Shown piece by piece: positions 10,442-18,151 of a DNA stretch of 64,000 nucleotides. The stretch lies in assembly GCA_947245585.1 (NCBI GenBank), contig CAMXPV010000002.1, positions 1-64,000 of the forward strand, written 5' to 3'. The stretch's first letter is position 1; every line of letters begins with the position of its first letter. The stretch is from an uncultured Lachnospiraceae bacterium. GTDB lineage: Bacteria; Bacillota; Clostridia; Lachnospirales; Lachnospiraceae. The notes below the pieces were generated by a model. The model made no database searches. It was not told the origin of the DNA and saw only the letters and a program-made list of their open reading frames with translations. Both the position numbers and the translations under genes were made by a program.

Positions 10442-10933
10442 CTACTGCTCCTCCGCCTCCAGACATTTTTGTAACGCCAATGTCCCCGTGCGGGCAAGTT
10501 CCACAATGCTGACGCCCTTCATCATACTGATAAAGAGCCTGATCCGCTCCGGCACATCGCAGATTTGGATGATAAACATATTCTTTGACATATCCACGAT
10601 GTCCGCATGCATGATATTACAGGTTTCCATGATGTCACGCCGGTTGTTTTTGTTGTATTTTACCTTCATCAACATCAGCTCGCGGCTCACGCTTGCAGGT
10701 TCGTCAAAGGTTTTTACCTTGATAACATCGATCTTTTTGTTGAGCTGCTTTTCGATCTGCTCGATTGTCCGCTCGTCGCCGCTGCTGACCACGGTCATGC
10801 GGGACACGGTGGTATCCTCCGTCTCGCCTACGGCCAGAGACTCAATATTAAAGCATCTTCTGGAAAACAGTCCGGCCACTTTGCAGAGCACACCCGATCT
10901 ATTTTCCACTAACACGGAATATATTTTTTTCAT
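10442..10933 (-). CDS. ilvN: Acetolactate synthase small subunit (copy 1)
   Basis: Second ACT-domain regulatory subunit in the same cluster, directly behind ilvB. The ACT domain begins YSVLVENRSGVLCKVAGLF, and the C-terminal half is divergent from copy 2 (MHADIVDMSKNMFIIQI). The start is ATG 10933, preceded by GGGAGGA, 13 bp after the ilvB stop. Length is 163 residues. The last third is shorter and less conserved than in copy 2. Whether both subunits bind the same IlvB cannot be told from sequence. Confidence 0.92.
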   Translation of the reverse strand: MKKIYSVLVENRSGVLCKVAGLFSRRCFNIESLAVGETEDTTVSRMTVVSSGDERTIEQIEKQLNKKIDVIKVKTFDEPASVSRELMLMKVKYNKNNRRDIMETCNIMHADIVDMSKNMFIIQICDVPERIRLFISMMKGVSIVELARTGTLALQKCLEAEEQ

Positions 10934-10946
10934 ACTATCCTCCCTA

Positions 10947-12560
10947 TCAGACAAGATCCATGGGATCAATCAGGCATTCAAGCAGCACCGACTCATCTTT
11001 CTCCAAAAAGGCGCGGATCGTCTCCTGTGCGCCCTCCATATCGGCCAGTCTCATAAACCGCAGGCCGTAAGCCTCCGAGAGTTTGGAAAGATCAGGGCTT
11101 CCGGATAAGTCCACCACGGAATAGTTGTCTTTGTAAGTAAAATGCTGATACTGCCGCACCATGCCAAGATAATTGTTTTTCAATACCACAATCTTGACGG
11201 GCACGTCAAACTGCCGCATGGTAGCCAGTTCCATCATGGACATCTGGAAGGAACCGTCGCCGCAGACCGCCACCACCTGACGTTTTTTATCCGCCAGTTT
11301 TGCGCCCATGGCCGCCGGGATGGAATACCCCATGGTGCCCATGCCGCCGGTGGTGAGAAACCGCCCGTTCTTTACGATGTGGTAGCCGCAGGACCAGATC
11401 TGGTTTTGCCCCACATCCGCCACATAGACCGCATCCTCCTCCATGGCCTCGGAGAGCTGTGTGAGGAAAGCCGCAGGATCTACATAGGCGGGATCGGGTT
11501 TACGCACGGGCTGCATGGTATCGCGGTAGGAGGTAAGCGTCTGAACCCATTCCTCGTAATCGCTATAGGACGCTTCTTTTTCCATATCCTCAAAGATATG
11601 TTTTGCGTCTCCCACCAGAGGGATCGCGGGCCCCACATTTTTACCGATTTCTGCCGGGTCAACGTCTATATGGACAAGTACCTTATTCTCCGTAATCACA
11701 TCGGGCTGGTTGACCGCCCTGTCGGCCACCCGCGCTCCCACCATAAGCAGCAGATCGGACTCGTTCATAGCCCGGTTTGCATAGGGTTTTCCGTTATTTC
11801 CAACCATGCCGAAATACATTGGATGTCTGGTGGGCATAGCGCCGATTCCCATCATTGTGGAAACCACCGGGATCTGGTGCTTTTTCGAGAAAGCGCGAAG
11901 AGCGCCCTCCGCACCGCTTAAAAGCACGCCGCCGCCCGCACAGATCAGGGGGCGTTTCGCCTTGTCAAGCTCCTTGATCACCTTCTTGATCTGGGCCATA
12001 TTTCCCTTCACGGTGGGTTTGTAGGTACGCATATTCACTTCGTCGGGATATTTGAATTTGCCCACGGGGGCATTCTGCACGTCAATAGGCACGTCAATGA
12101 GCACAGGGCCTTTGCGTCCGGTGGAAGCCAGATGAAAAGCTTCCTTGAAAATCTGCGGAATATCCGCCGCGTCTTTCACCAGATAGCTGTATTTGACAAA
12201 AGACTCCGCCGCCCCTGTAATATCCGCTTCCTGAAACACGTCGGAACCCAAAAGTTCACTGTTTACCTGCCCGGTAATGCAGACAAGGGGAATGCTGTCC
12301 GCAAAGGCTGTGGCGATTCCTGTAATCAGGTTGGTTGCACCGGGACCGGAGGTCACCGCGCACACGCCGACTTTTCCCGAAACCCGCGCAAGTCCGCTTG
12401 CCGCATGAGCCGCGTTCTGCTCCGTGCGAATCAGAATTGTTTGAATATCAGAATCCAAAATACTGTTGTAAAAAGGGCAAATAGCCACTCCCGGGTAGCC
12501 GAACACATAGTCTACGCCCTCCGCCTCCAGACATTTTACGATTGCATCTGCACCTATCAT
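10947..12560 (-). CDS. ilvB: Acetolactate synthase large (catalytic) subunit
   Basis: Thiamine-diphosphate enzyme that condenses pyruvate with pyruvate or 2-oxobutyrate. The catalytic TPP-activating Glu47 is in RTEQNAAHAASG. The Mg/TPP motif runs from GDGSFQMS to KNNYLG near residues 430-460. The FAD/regulatory region typical of biosynthetic AHAS is present. Length is 537 residues, slightly short for the family (about 550-600). It follows metH by only 26 bp without a visible terminator, so transcription may continue from the lipoprotein-metH promoter. Confidence 0.95.
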   Translation of the reverse strand: MIGADAIVKCLEAEGVDYVFGYPGVAICPFYNSILDSDIQTILIRTEQNAAHAASGLARVSGKVGVCAVTSGPGATNLITGIATAFADSIPLVCITGQVNSELLGSDVFQEADITGAAESFVKYSYLVKDAADIPQIFKEAFHLASTGRKGPVLIDVPIDVQNAPVGKFKYPDEVNMRTYKPTVKGNMAQIKKVIKELDKAKRPLICAGGGVLLSGAEGALRAFSKKHQIPVVSTMMGIGAMPTRHPMYFGMVGNNGKPYANRAMNESDLLLMVGARVADRAVNQPDVITENKVLVHIDVDPAEIGKNVGPAIPLVGDAKHIFEDMEKEASYSDYEEWVQTLTSYRDTMQPVRKPDPAYVDPAAFLTQLSEAMEEDAVYVADVGQNQIWSCGYHIVKNGRFLTTGGMGTMGYSIPAAMGAKLADKKRQVVAVCGDGSFQMSMMELATMRQFDVPVKIVVLKNNYLGMVRQYQHFTYKDNYSVVDLSGSPDLSKLSEAYGLRFMRLADMEGAQETIRAFLEKDESVLLECLIDPMDLV

Positions 12561-12586
12561 AATCTAACCTCTCTTTTCCTTCTATC

Positions 12587-15040
12587 TCAAATCTGTAAAA
12601 TTCTCTTTGTCAGCTTCACTGCCTCTGCCGCGTCTTTGGAGTAGCCGTCAGCGCCGATCTCGTCCGCATACTCCTGTGTGATCACCGCGCCGCCTACAAT
12701 AATTTTTGCATCCACCTGTTGGCTCTTTGCATAATCGATCACATGCCGCATTTGCTGCATGGTGGTGGTCATCAGCGCAGAAAGCGCAATTACCTGCGCA
12801 TTGTGTTCTTTTGCCGCCGCAATAATCTTTTCTTTGGGCACATCCTTTCCAAGATCAATCACATGAAAGCCATAATTTTTCAACATCAGCGCCACCAGAT
12901 TTTTACCGATATCGTGGATATCACCTTCCACCGTGGCGATCACGACGGTGGGCATATTTTCACCGGAAGCCGCCTGAAGCAGCAGAGGTTCCATAAATTC
13001 AATGGACGATTTCATTGCCTCCGCGCTGGCGATCAGTTGGGGCAGAAAATATTTCCCCTTGTCAAAGAGTTCGCCAACCTCGTTGATGGCCGGAAGAAGA
13101 ACCTCGTCTAAGAGCGTCTTCGCCTCCAGTCCATGGTCAAGCGCCTTCTGGGTATCCTCCACAATGATGTCACGTTTTCCTTTCAGGACATCGGCGTAAA
13201 GCCTGTCTTTCGGGGACAGGGCTGCAGTTTCTGCTGTCGGTTGGCCAAGGCGGATGCCCGTCTCCTTCTGCACCGTTTCCCCTAGCGCTTCCCGTTTCCG
13301 GCTCACCGCTTCCATAAGCTGGATATAGCGGATGTCAGCACTTTCCTTGTTTAAGAGCAGATCGGAGGCAAAAGCGCAGCTCACCAAAAGTTCCTGGGAA
13401 GGATTTGCGATGGCCATAGTAAGGCCCTCTCTGATAGCCATTGTGAGAAAGGCAGCGTTTACAAAACTTCTCTCCGGCAGACCGAAGGAGATGTTGGAAA
13501 GGCCGCAGATGGTGGCAAGTCCTTTCTCTTTACAGTAGCGGATTGTCTCAAGCGTCTCTATGGCTGCATTTTTATTCGCGCCCACGGTAGCCACCAGACC
13601 GTCTACCACAATATCTTCTCTGGTGAGGCCAAGCGCATATGCCTGTTTGGAGACCGCCTCGATAATACTGATTTTTTCGTGTATATCTTTCGGGAGTCCC
13701 TCGTCGGACAGCGGGAGAAGAATAAACATGGCTCCATATTTTTTTGCCATGGGAAGCAGGGCTTCTACCTTCTCCTTCTCGTAAGATATAGAATTGATCA
13801 GCGCCCTTCCGGGATATCGGCGAAGCGCCGCCTCCAAAACTTCCACATGACTGGAGTCGATGGATAAGGGGAGGCTTGTGACACCGCTTACCGTCTCTAT
13901 GGCTTTCAGCATCATAGCCTTCTCATCAATGCCGCTCATCCCCATGTTGATATCAAGAATCCCGGCGCCGCAGGCTTCCTGGGACTCGGCAAACTCTGTC
14001 ACAAGCTCCATGGAACCTTCCCGGAGCGCCGCCTGCAGCTTCTTTTTCCCGGTGGGATTAATTCGCTCGCCGACGATGATGAAATTGTCCGAAAGGCCAA
14101 ACGAAATCGTCTGCCGTTCACTGGTCAGAAACCGTGCTGCCGGTTTTTTTCTCTCCACAAGCGGCAGATTGCCGACAGACTCTTTTAACGCTTTGATATA
14201 ATCAGGACTGGTGCCGCAGCAGCCTCCGACAATGGAAGCGCCCGCTCTGACAAGTTCCTGCATATGGCGGCCAAACTCGCCGGCCTCCATATCGTAAACC
14301 GTATTTCCTGCCCCATCCAATGAAGGCAGTCCCGCATTGGGTTTTGCGATGATGGGAATGGAAGTCACTTCCGCCATACGCCGCACCGTTTCCACCATCT
14401 TATCCGGCCCCGTGGAACAGTTCGTTCCCACTGCCGCTACGCCCAGACTTTCCAGTACAATCGCCGCCGTTGCCGCATCGGTGCCAAAGAGTGTCCTGCC
14501 GTCCGCCTCAAAGGTAAGGGTGGCCATCACAGCCAGATCACAGACCTCCTTTGCGGCGATCACTGCCGCCCTGGTCTCCTGTAAGCTCATCATGGTCTCT
14601 ATCACCAACAGGTCCACACCGGCCTTTTCCAAATAGCGGATCTGCTCTTTATAGACATCCACCAACTCTTCAAAGTCAAGGGTTCCCATGGGCGAAAGCT
14701 GTTCCCCTGTCATGGTCAAATCTCCGGCGATATAAGCTTTGCCCCCGACAGCTTCCCTGGAGATGGCCACCAGATCACTGTTGATCTGTGCAATCTGCCC
14801 TTCCAGACCATATTCTTTTAGTTTCATCCGATTGGCCGTAAAGGTAGGGGCATAGACGATCTGACTGCCCGCATCCACAAATTCTCTCTGCAGTGCGGCC
14901 ATGATTTCCCTGTGTTCCAAAATCCACTGCTCCGGACATACGCCCGCCGGCATACCTCTTTTTTGCAGATTAGAACCGGTCGCCCCGTCCAGAAAAATCG
15001 GATGTTCTTTTATCAATGCCTGAAATTCCTGTTTATTCAT
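12587..15040 (-). CDS. metH: Cobalamin-dependent methionine synthase lacking the activation domain
   Basis: Transfers a methyl group from methyl-THF to homocysteine through cobalamin. The homocysteine domain (about 1-290) has zinc cysteines in GTNCSTG and GGCCGTSP. The pterin-binding domain (about 320-590) has GERINPTGKK and LDINMG. A B12 cap region precedes a Rossmann B12 domain with DIHDIG (His709 as cobalt ligand). It stops at 817 residues, without the roughly 330-residue AdoMet reactivation domain of E. coli MetH. The ATG at 15040 follows GGAGCC, and its first 8 bp overlap the upstream lipoprotein gene. Confidence 0.94.
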   Translation of the reverse strand: MNKQEFQALIKEHPIFLDGATGSNLQKRGMPAGVCPEQWILEHREIMAALQREFVDAGSQIVYAPTFTANRMKLKEYGLEGQIAQINSDLVAISREAVGGKAYIAGDLTMTGEQLSPMGTLDFEELVDVYKEQIRYLEKAGVDLLVIETMMSLQETRAAVIAAKEVCDLAVMATLTFEADGRTLFGTDAATAAIVLESLGVAAVGTNCSTGPDKMVETVRRMAEVTSIPIIAKPNAGLPSLDGAGNTVYDMEAGEFGRHMQELVRAGASIVGGCCGTSPDYIKALKESVGNLPLVERKKPAARFLTSERQTISFGLSDNFIIVGERINPTGKKKLQAALREGSMELVTEFAESQEACGAGILDINMGMSGIDEKAMMLKAIETVSGVTSLPLSIDSSHVEVLEAALRRYPGRALINSISYEKEKVEALLPMAKKYGAMFILLPLSDEGLPKDIHEKISIIEAVSKQAYALGLTREDIVVDGLVATVGANKNAAIETLETIRYCKEKGLATICGLSNISFGLPERSFVNAAFLTMAIREGLTMAIANPSQELLVSCAFASDLLLNKESADIRYIQLMEAVSRKREALGETVQKETGIRLGQPTAETAALSPKDRLYADVLKGKRDIIVEDTQKALDHGLEAKTLLDEVLLPAINEVGELFDKGKYFLPQLIASAEAMKSSIEFMEPLLLQAASGENMPTVVIATVEGDIHDIGKNLVALMLKNYGFHVIDLGKDVPKEKIIAAAKEHNAQVIALSALMTTTMQQMRHVIDYAKSQQVDAKIIVGGAVITQEYADEIGADGYSKDAAEAVKLTKRILQI

Positions 15041-15665
15041 CCTGTGGCTCCTCATAGAAAACGGTATCGTCCGTGTCAAAGTTATCCTCCGGCACATCAC
15101 CTTCACTCTCCGGGTCAATTTTTTCTATGCCCGTGCCGCTCTCCTCGTCTTCCGTATCGTCCTCTTCCTTGTTCAGATAACCGCCGCCTAAAAGGGCGTT
15201 CTCCTCCGTGTAGGTAACCCCTTCCCCTTCCGGGATCTCGCCATGAAGTATGGTGATGATATATTGAAGACGTACATTGGTCCTGTCATAATATTCGCGG
15301 GCCGCCTGTTCCGAGGGCTCGTCAAAAACTTCCCCGTCATACGCCGCATGAAACAGGGCCACCGCCTCCTTCATATTTTCATCCGCCTCATCAGCCAGAC
15401 TTTCCACCACCGAAAACTGTGACGGCACCTCAAGCCCGGCCATCCACTCAATGTCCTCCGCAAAGGCATCCAGATAGCCCAAAAGCTCCACTGTTTTTGT
15501 GTCTGAATTCTGGTCAATGGCATTCATCTTTTCATTGTACTCAGCCGCCCGCTCAAAAAAGGTATTCATATCTTCCTGATAGGCATTTAACGCCTCATCC
15601 TGTCCGCAGGCCGTGAGAAAAAAGGCAAGAAACAGGCTCATGCCAAGTGTTTTATATTTTGTCAA
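15033..15665 (-). CDS. Putative lipoprotein, unknown function
   Basis: A 210-residue protein with a type II signal peptide: short basic start, hydrophobic core and lipobox LTAC near residue 20, so it is probably tethered outside the membrane. The mature part is helical and acidic. Its last 50 residues are strongly Glu/Asp-rich and probably disordered. No known domain is recognised. The TTG start has GGAGG 9 nt upstream. A sigma-A promoter lies 50 bp before it, and its stop overlaps the metH start, so the two genes are translationally linked. Confidence 0.82.
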   Translation of the reverse strand: MTKYKTLGMSLFLAFFLTACGQDEALNAYQEDMNTFFERAAEYNEKMNAIDQNSDTKTVELLGYLDAFAEDIEWMAGLEVPSQFSVVESLADEADENMKEAVALFHAAYDGEVFDEPSEQAAREYYDRTNVRLQYIITILHGEIPEGEGVTYTEENALLGGGYLNKEEDDTEDEESGTGIEKIDPESEGDVPEDNFDTDDTVFYEEPQDE

Positions 15666-15714
15666 AACAGATGTCCTCCAAATGTATAAAAAATCACAAA
15701 ACCTCTATTTAAAC

Positions 15715-15743
15715 ATAGTAATGATTTCAGGCCTTTTCGTCAA
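15715..15743 (-). promoter_or_regulatory. Promoter of the lipoprotein-metH (ilvBN) unit
   Basis: Minus-strand TTGACG (15738-15743), 17-bp spacer, TACTAT (15715-15720). It sits just after the HMA-operon terminator. The leader is about 45 nt, too short for an S-box or cobalamin riboswitch. Confidence 0.65.
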
Positions 15744-15777
15744 CCTTTTCTTTTTGGAATAAAATAGAAAGGATGAC

Positions 15778-15807
15778 AAAAACAGAGCCAGACAACGTCT
15801 GACTCTG
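15778..15807 (-). terminator. Terminator of the arsR-HMA operon
   Basis: An 11-bp stem with one G-U pair (15783-15793 with 15797-15807) and a 3-nt loop. On the minus strand it is followed by TTTTT (15778-15782). It lies 18 bp beyond the HMA stop. Confidence 0.88.
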
Positions 15808-15825
15808 CTTCCTGTCCGTTTTCCC

Positions 15826-16044
15826 TTATAAAGCAATTTCGCAGTCGGGTTCCACTTTGCGGCAGGCTTTCAGCACCTGTTGCATCACATTTTTTTCATC
15901 TGCGCCGTCTGCAAATTCCACCTTCATTTTCTGCGTCATAAAGCTGACCGTCGCCTCCGCAACGCCTTCCGTTTTCCGGGCTGCCTCCTGCATTTTCTCC
16001 GCACAGTTTGCGCAGTCCACCTCAATTTTGTAAGTCTTTGTCAT
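15826..16044 (-). CDS. Stand-alone HMA (heavy-metal-associated) domain protein
   Basis: A 72-residue ferredoxin-like metal-binding domain. The metal site is Cys11-Ala-Asn-Cys14 in DCANCAEKM. This wording and the C-terminal KVEPDCEI resemble the N-terminal domain of Zn/Cd/Pb-exporting P1B-ATPases (ZntA/CadA) more than copper chaperones. The start overlaps the stop of the upstream ArsR-family gene by 4 bp, so they are translationally coupled. No P-type ATPase follows; instead a terminator lies downstream. It may bind or deliver zinc-like ions, by inference only. Confidence 0.88.
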   Translation of the reverse strand: MTKTYKIEVDCANCAEKMQEAARKTEGVAEATVSFMTQKMKVEFADGADEKNVMQQVLKACRKVEPDCEIAL

Positions 16045-16346
16045 TTTCGCTCTCCTTCCATGATATGTTCCATGCCCATACTGAGAATAGAGCGCACGTG
16101 TTCGTCATCCAGAGAATAAAAAATTGACTTGCCCTCTCTTCTGCTCTTCACCAGCTTTGAAGTTTTCAAAACTCTAAGCTGATGGCTGACGGAGGACTGA
16201 CTCATCTGCAGACACCCGGCAATATCATTGACGCAAAGCTCCGTATCCAGCATAGCGTACAGAATTTTGATTCTGGTGGGATCGCCGAATATTTTAAACA
16301 GCTCCGCCAGATCAAAAACCGCTTTCTCCGTATATGTTTCTTGCAC
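16041..16346 (-). CDS. ArsR/SmtB-family metal-sensing repressor
   Basis: A winged-helix repressor of 101 residues. The recognition helix is QSSVSHQLRVLK near residues 50-61. The C-terminal helix carries Asp81, His83, His94 and Glu97, spaced DxH-x10-HxxE. This is exactly the alpha-5 zinc-site pattern known from SmtB (CzrA has His in the last position). The alpha-3 site is poor: ELCVND has one cysteine instead of the CadC-type ELCVCD. It probably senses Zn (or Co/Ni) and represses itself and the HMA gene through the operator at 16378-16397. Confidence 0.92.
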   Translation of the reverse strand: MQETYTEKAVFDLAELFKIFGDPTRIKILYAMLDTELCVNDIAGCLQMSQSSVSHQLRVLKTSKLVKSRREGKSIFYSLDDEHVRSILSMGMEHIMEGERK

Positions 16347-16377
16347 CGCGGCACTCCTTTCTCACTCTTAGATTAAC

Positions 16378-16424
16378 ATATGCTTATTTGTTCATATTTT
16401 AATGTATTGTGGCGAATCTGTCAA
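16378..16424 (-). promoter_or_regulatory. Promoter with SmtB/CzrA-like operator for the arsR-HMA operon
   Basis: Minus-strand TTGACA (16419-16424), 17-bp spacer, TAAAAT (16396-16401). An imperfect palindrome with ATATG and CATAT outer arms and a GAACA core (16378-16397) overlaps the -10 and start region. It resembles the ATATGAACA..TGTTCATAT operators of zinc-responsive ArsR regulators. Confidence 0.72.
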
Positions 16425-16471
16425 GATGAAAGAACAAATTCTCTATGCGGCATTTTGAAGAGACAACCAGT

Positions 16472-18139
16472 CTACATCTCGATCACCCTGTCCGCAAGCG
16501 CAATCGTCGAAGGCCTGTGTGCAATCATAATAATTGTCATCTGCCGCCGCAGCTTTCTCATCGCATCGTTTACAAGCTGTTCTGACTCATTATCCAGTGC
16601 GGAAGTCGCCTCGTCCAACAGCAGAATTGGCGCACCCTTCAAAATGGCCCGCGCAATCGCAATGCGCTGCCTTTGCCCACCCGAAAGACGGTCGCCCCGC
16701 TCGCCTGCTTCGGTATCATATCCGTTCTCCAAGTCTATGATAAAATCGTGCGCATTTGCCATTCTTGCGGCCTCCACAATCTCCTCATCCGAAGCGCCCA
16801 ACCTGCCCATGCGGATATTCTCCCTGATACTTATGCCAAACAGATAGGGCTCCTGCGGCACATAGGCAATTTTTTGTCTCCATTCTTTTCTCGTCATATC
16901 TGACACACTTTTTCCGTCGATACAGATGGAGCCGTTCTGTATCGGGTACAATCCCAAAAGCAGTTTGGATATGGTCGTCTTTCCACACCCAGACGCGCCT
17001 GTAATCGCCACGCACTCCCCGGTTTTGATTTCCATGCAAAAATGCTTCAAAAGCAGCGCATCCTGCGTCTTTTCCATACCATAGGAGAAATCAATCCCAC
17101 GCATGTTGACCGCTGCAGTCAAGTCGGCATCGTCCACTTTCTCTACATCTTCCATATATTCCGGCTCCCGCTCTTCCTCCAAAAAGTCAAAGATATTCTG
17201 GGCATAGGCGAGATAGGAAATCAACTGCGGAAAGTATTGTCCAACCTGCAAAAACTGAGCGGAAAAATTGCCGTACAGCGTATAAATTGCGGCAAGCGCG
17301 CCAAGTGTCGTATATCCCTTCTGCACAAAATAAACGCCAAGCAGTAAAAATACAAGCAGACACATGAGCTCAAAGCCTCTGGAACTGCTCTCCAGACAGG
17401 CGGAAAGCCAGATGACGCGCTTTGACTTTGTTACAAACAGACTATTTTTTTCAAGATATGCGTCAACGGTTTCCCGGCCCGCCCTGTACATGCGCGCCTG
17501 TTCCATGCCCTGCAGCAGATCCGACAGCCGTTGTGTCATGCCGCTGTTGATTTCAGACAGACTGCGGCTCGCTTTTCGCATCGGCTCCGTAACTGCCATA
17601 TCAACCGCAATCATAGCGCAGTTTACCGCGATCAGACACAGCGTAAGCTGCCAGCTTAAAAAAAGCATCGGCACGAGGAATACCAATACATGTAAAAAAG
17701 GCATGAGTGTGCGGCGCAGCCTGGAACCGTAAATATCGCCCATGCGTCCCAGATCATAGGAAACTTTTGACATAATTTCCCCACTGTGATGCGTTTCGTA
17801 ATAGGAGTACGGCAGCTTCATCTCCAAATCAAGCACTTTTTCGTAGAGCAGGCCGTAGACACGCTTGGCCTCCACGTTGTAAATAATGGCAAAAAAGCGG
17901 TAAAACACAAGTGAAAGCGCACCGCCTGCCACAATCCCGGCAATCGTCATGCTAAGCTTCTTTAAATCCCCCGTGGGCGCAAGATCAACCACGTTTTTCA
18001 TTAACAGCGCTGAAAATACCCCGAACATCGCAAATGTCCCGCTCATCATCACAATCGAAAACAGATATAAAATTCCCCGTTTTCCCATGACGCGCATGGT
18101 CCGCAAAAACAATTTCCATGTATTGCCGCTCTTTTTCAT
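16472..18139 (-). CDS. ABC exporter half-transporter (second of pair)
   Basis: A type-1 exporter subunit with an N-terminal six-helix membrane domain (about residues 15-310) and a C-terminal ATPase. The ATPase has Walker A GASGCGKTT, Q-loop YVPQEPYLF, signature LSGGQRQR, Walker B ILLLDEATSALD and H-loop AHRPS. It ends right after DRVIEM, about 20 residues short of most relatives but with every catalytic motif kept. The ATG at 18139 follows GAGGGTG, 12 bp after its partner's stop. It probably forms a heterodimer with the upstream gene; multidrug, peptide or lipid substrates are all possible. Confidence 0.9.
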   Translation of the reverse strand: MKKSGNTWKLFLRTMRVMGKRGILYLFSIVMMSGTFAMFGVFSALLMKNVVDLAPTGDLKKLSMTIAGIVAGGALSLVFYRFFAIIYNVEAKRVYGLLYEKVLDLEMKLPYSYYETHHSGEIMSKVSYDLGRMGDIYGSRLRRTLMPFLHVLVFLVPMLFLSWQLTLCLIAVNCAMIAVDMAVTEPMRKASRSLSEINSGMTQRLSDLLQGMEQARMYRAGRETVDAYLEKNSLFVTKSKRVIWLSACLESSSRGFELMCLLVFLLLGVYFVQKGYTTLGALAAIYTLYGNFSAQFLQVGQYFPQLISYLAYAQNIFDFLEEEREPEYMEDVEKVDDADLTAAVNMRGIDFSYGMEKTQDALLLKHFCMEIKTGECVAITGASGCGKTTISKLLLGLYPIQNGSICIDGKSVSDMTRKEWRQKIAYVPQEPYLFGISIRENIRMGRLGASDEEIVEAARMANAHDFIIDLENGYDTEAGERGDRLSGGQRQRIAIARAILKGAPILLLDEATSALDNESEQLVNDAMRKLRRQMTIIMIAHRPSTIALADRVIEM

Positions 18140-18151
18140 ATGCAATCACCC

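Noticed and set aside
10934-12586. T-box or leader peptide ahead of ilvB
   Set aside because: The gap to metH is only 26 bp with no T-box elements; leuC and the second ilvH also have short leaders.
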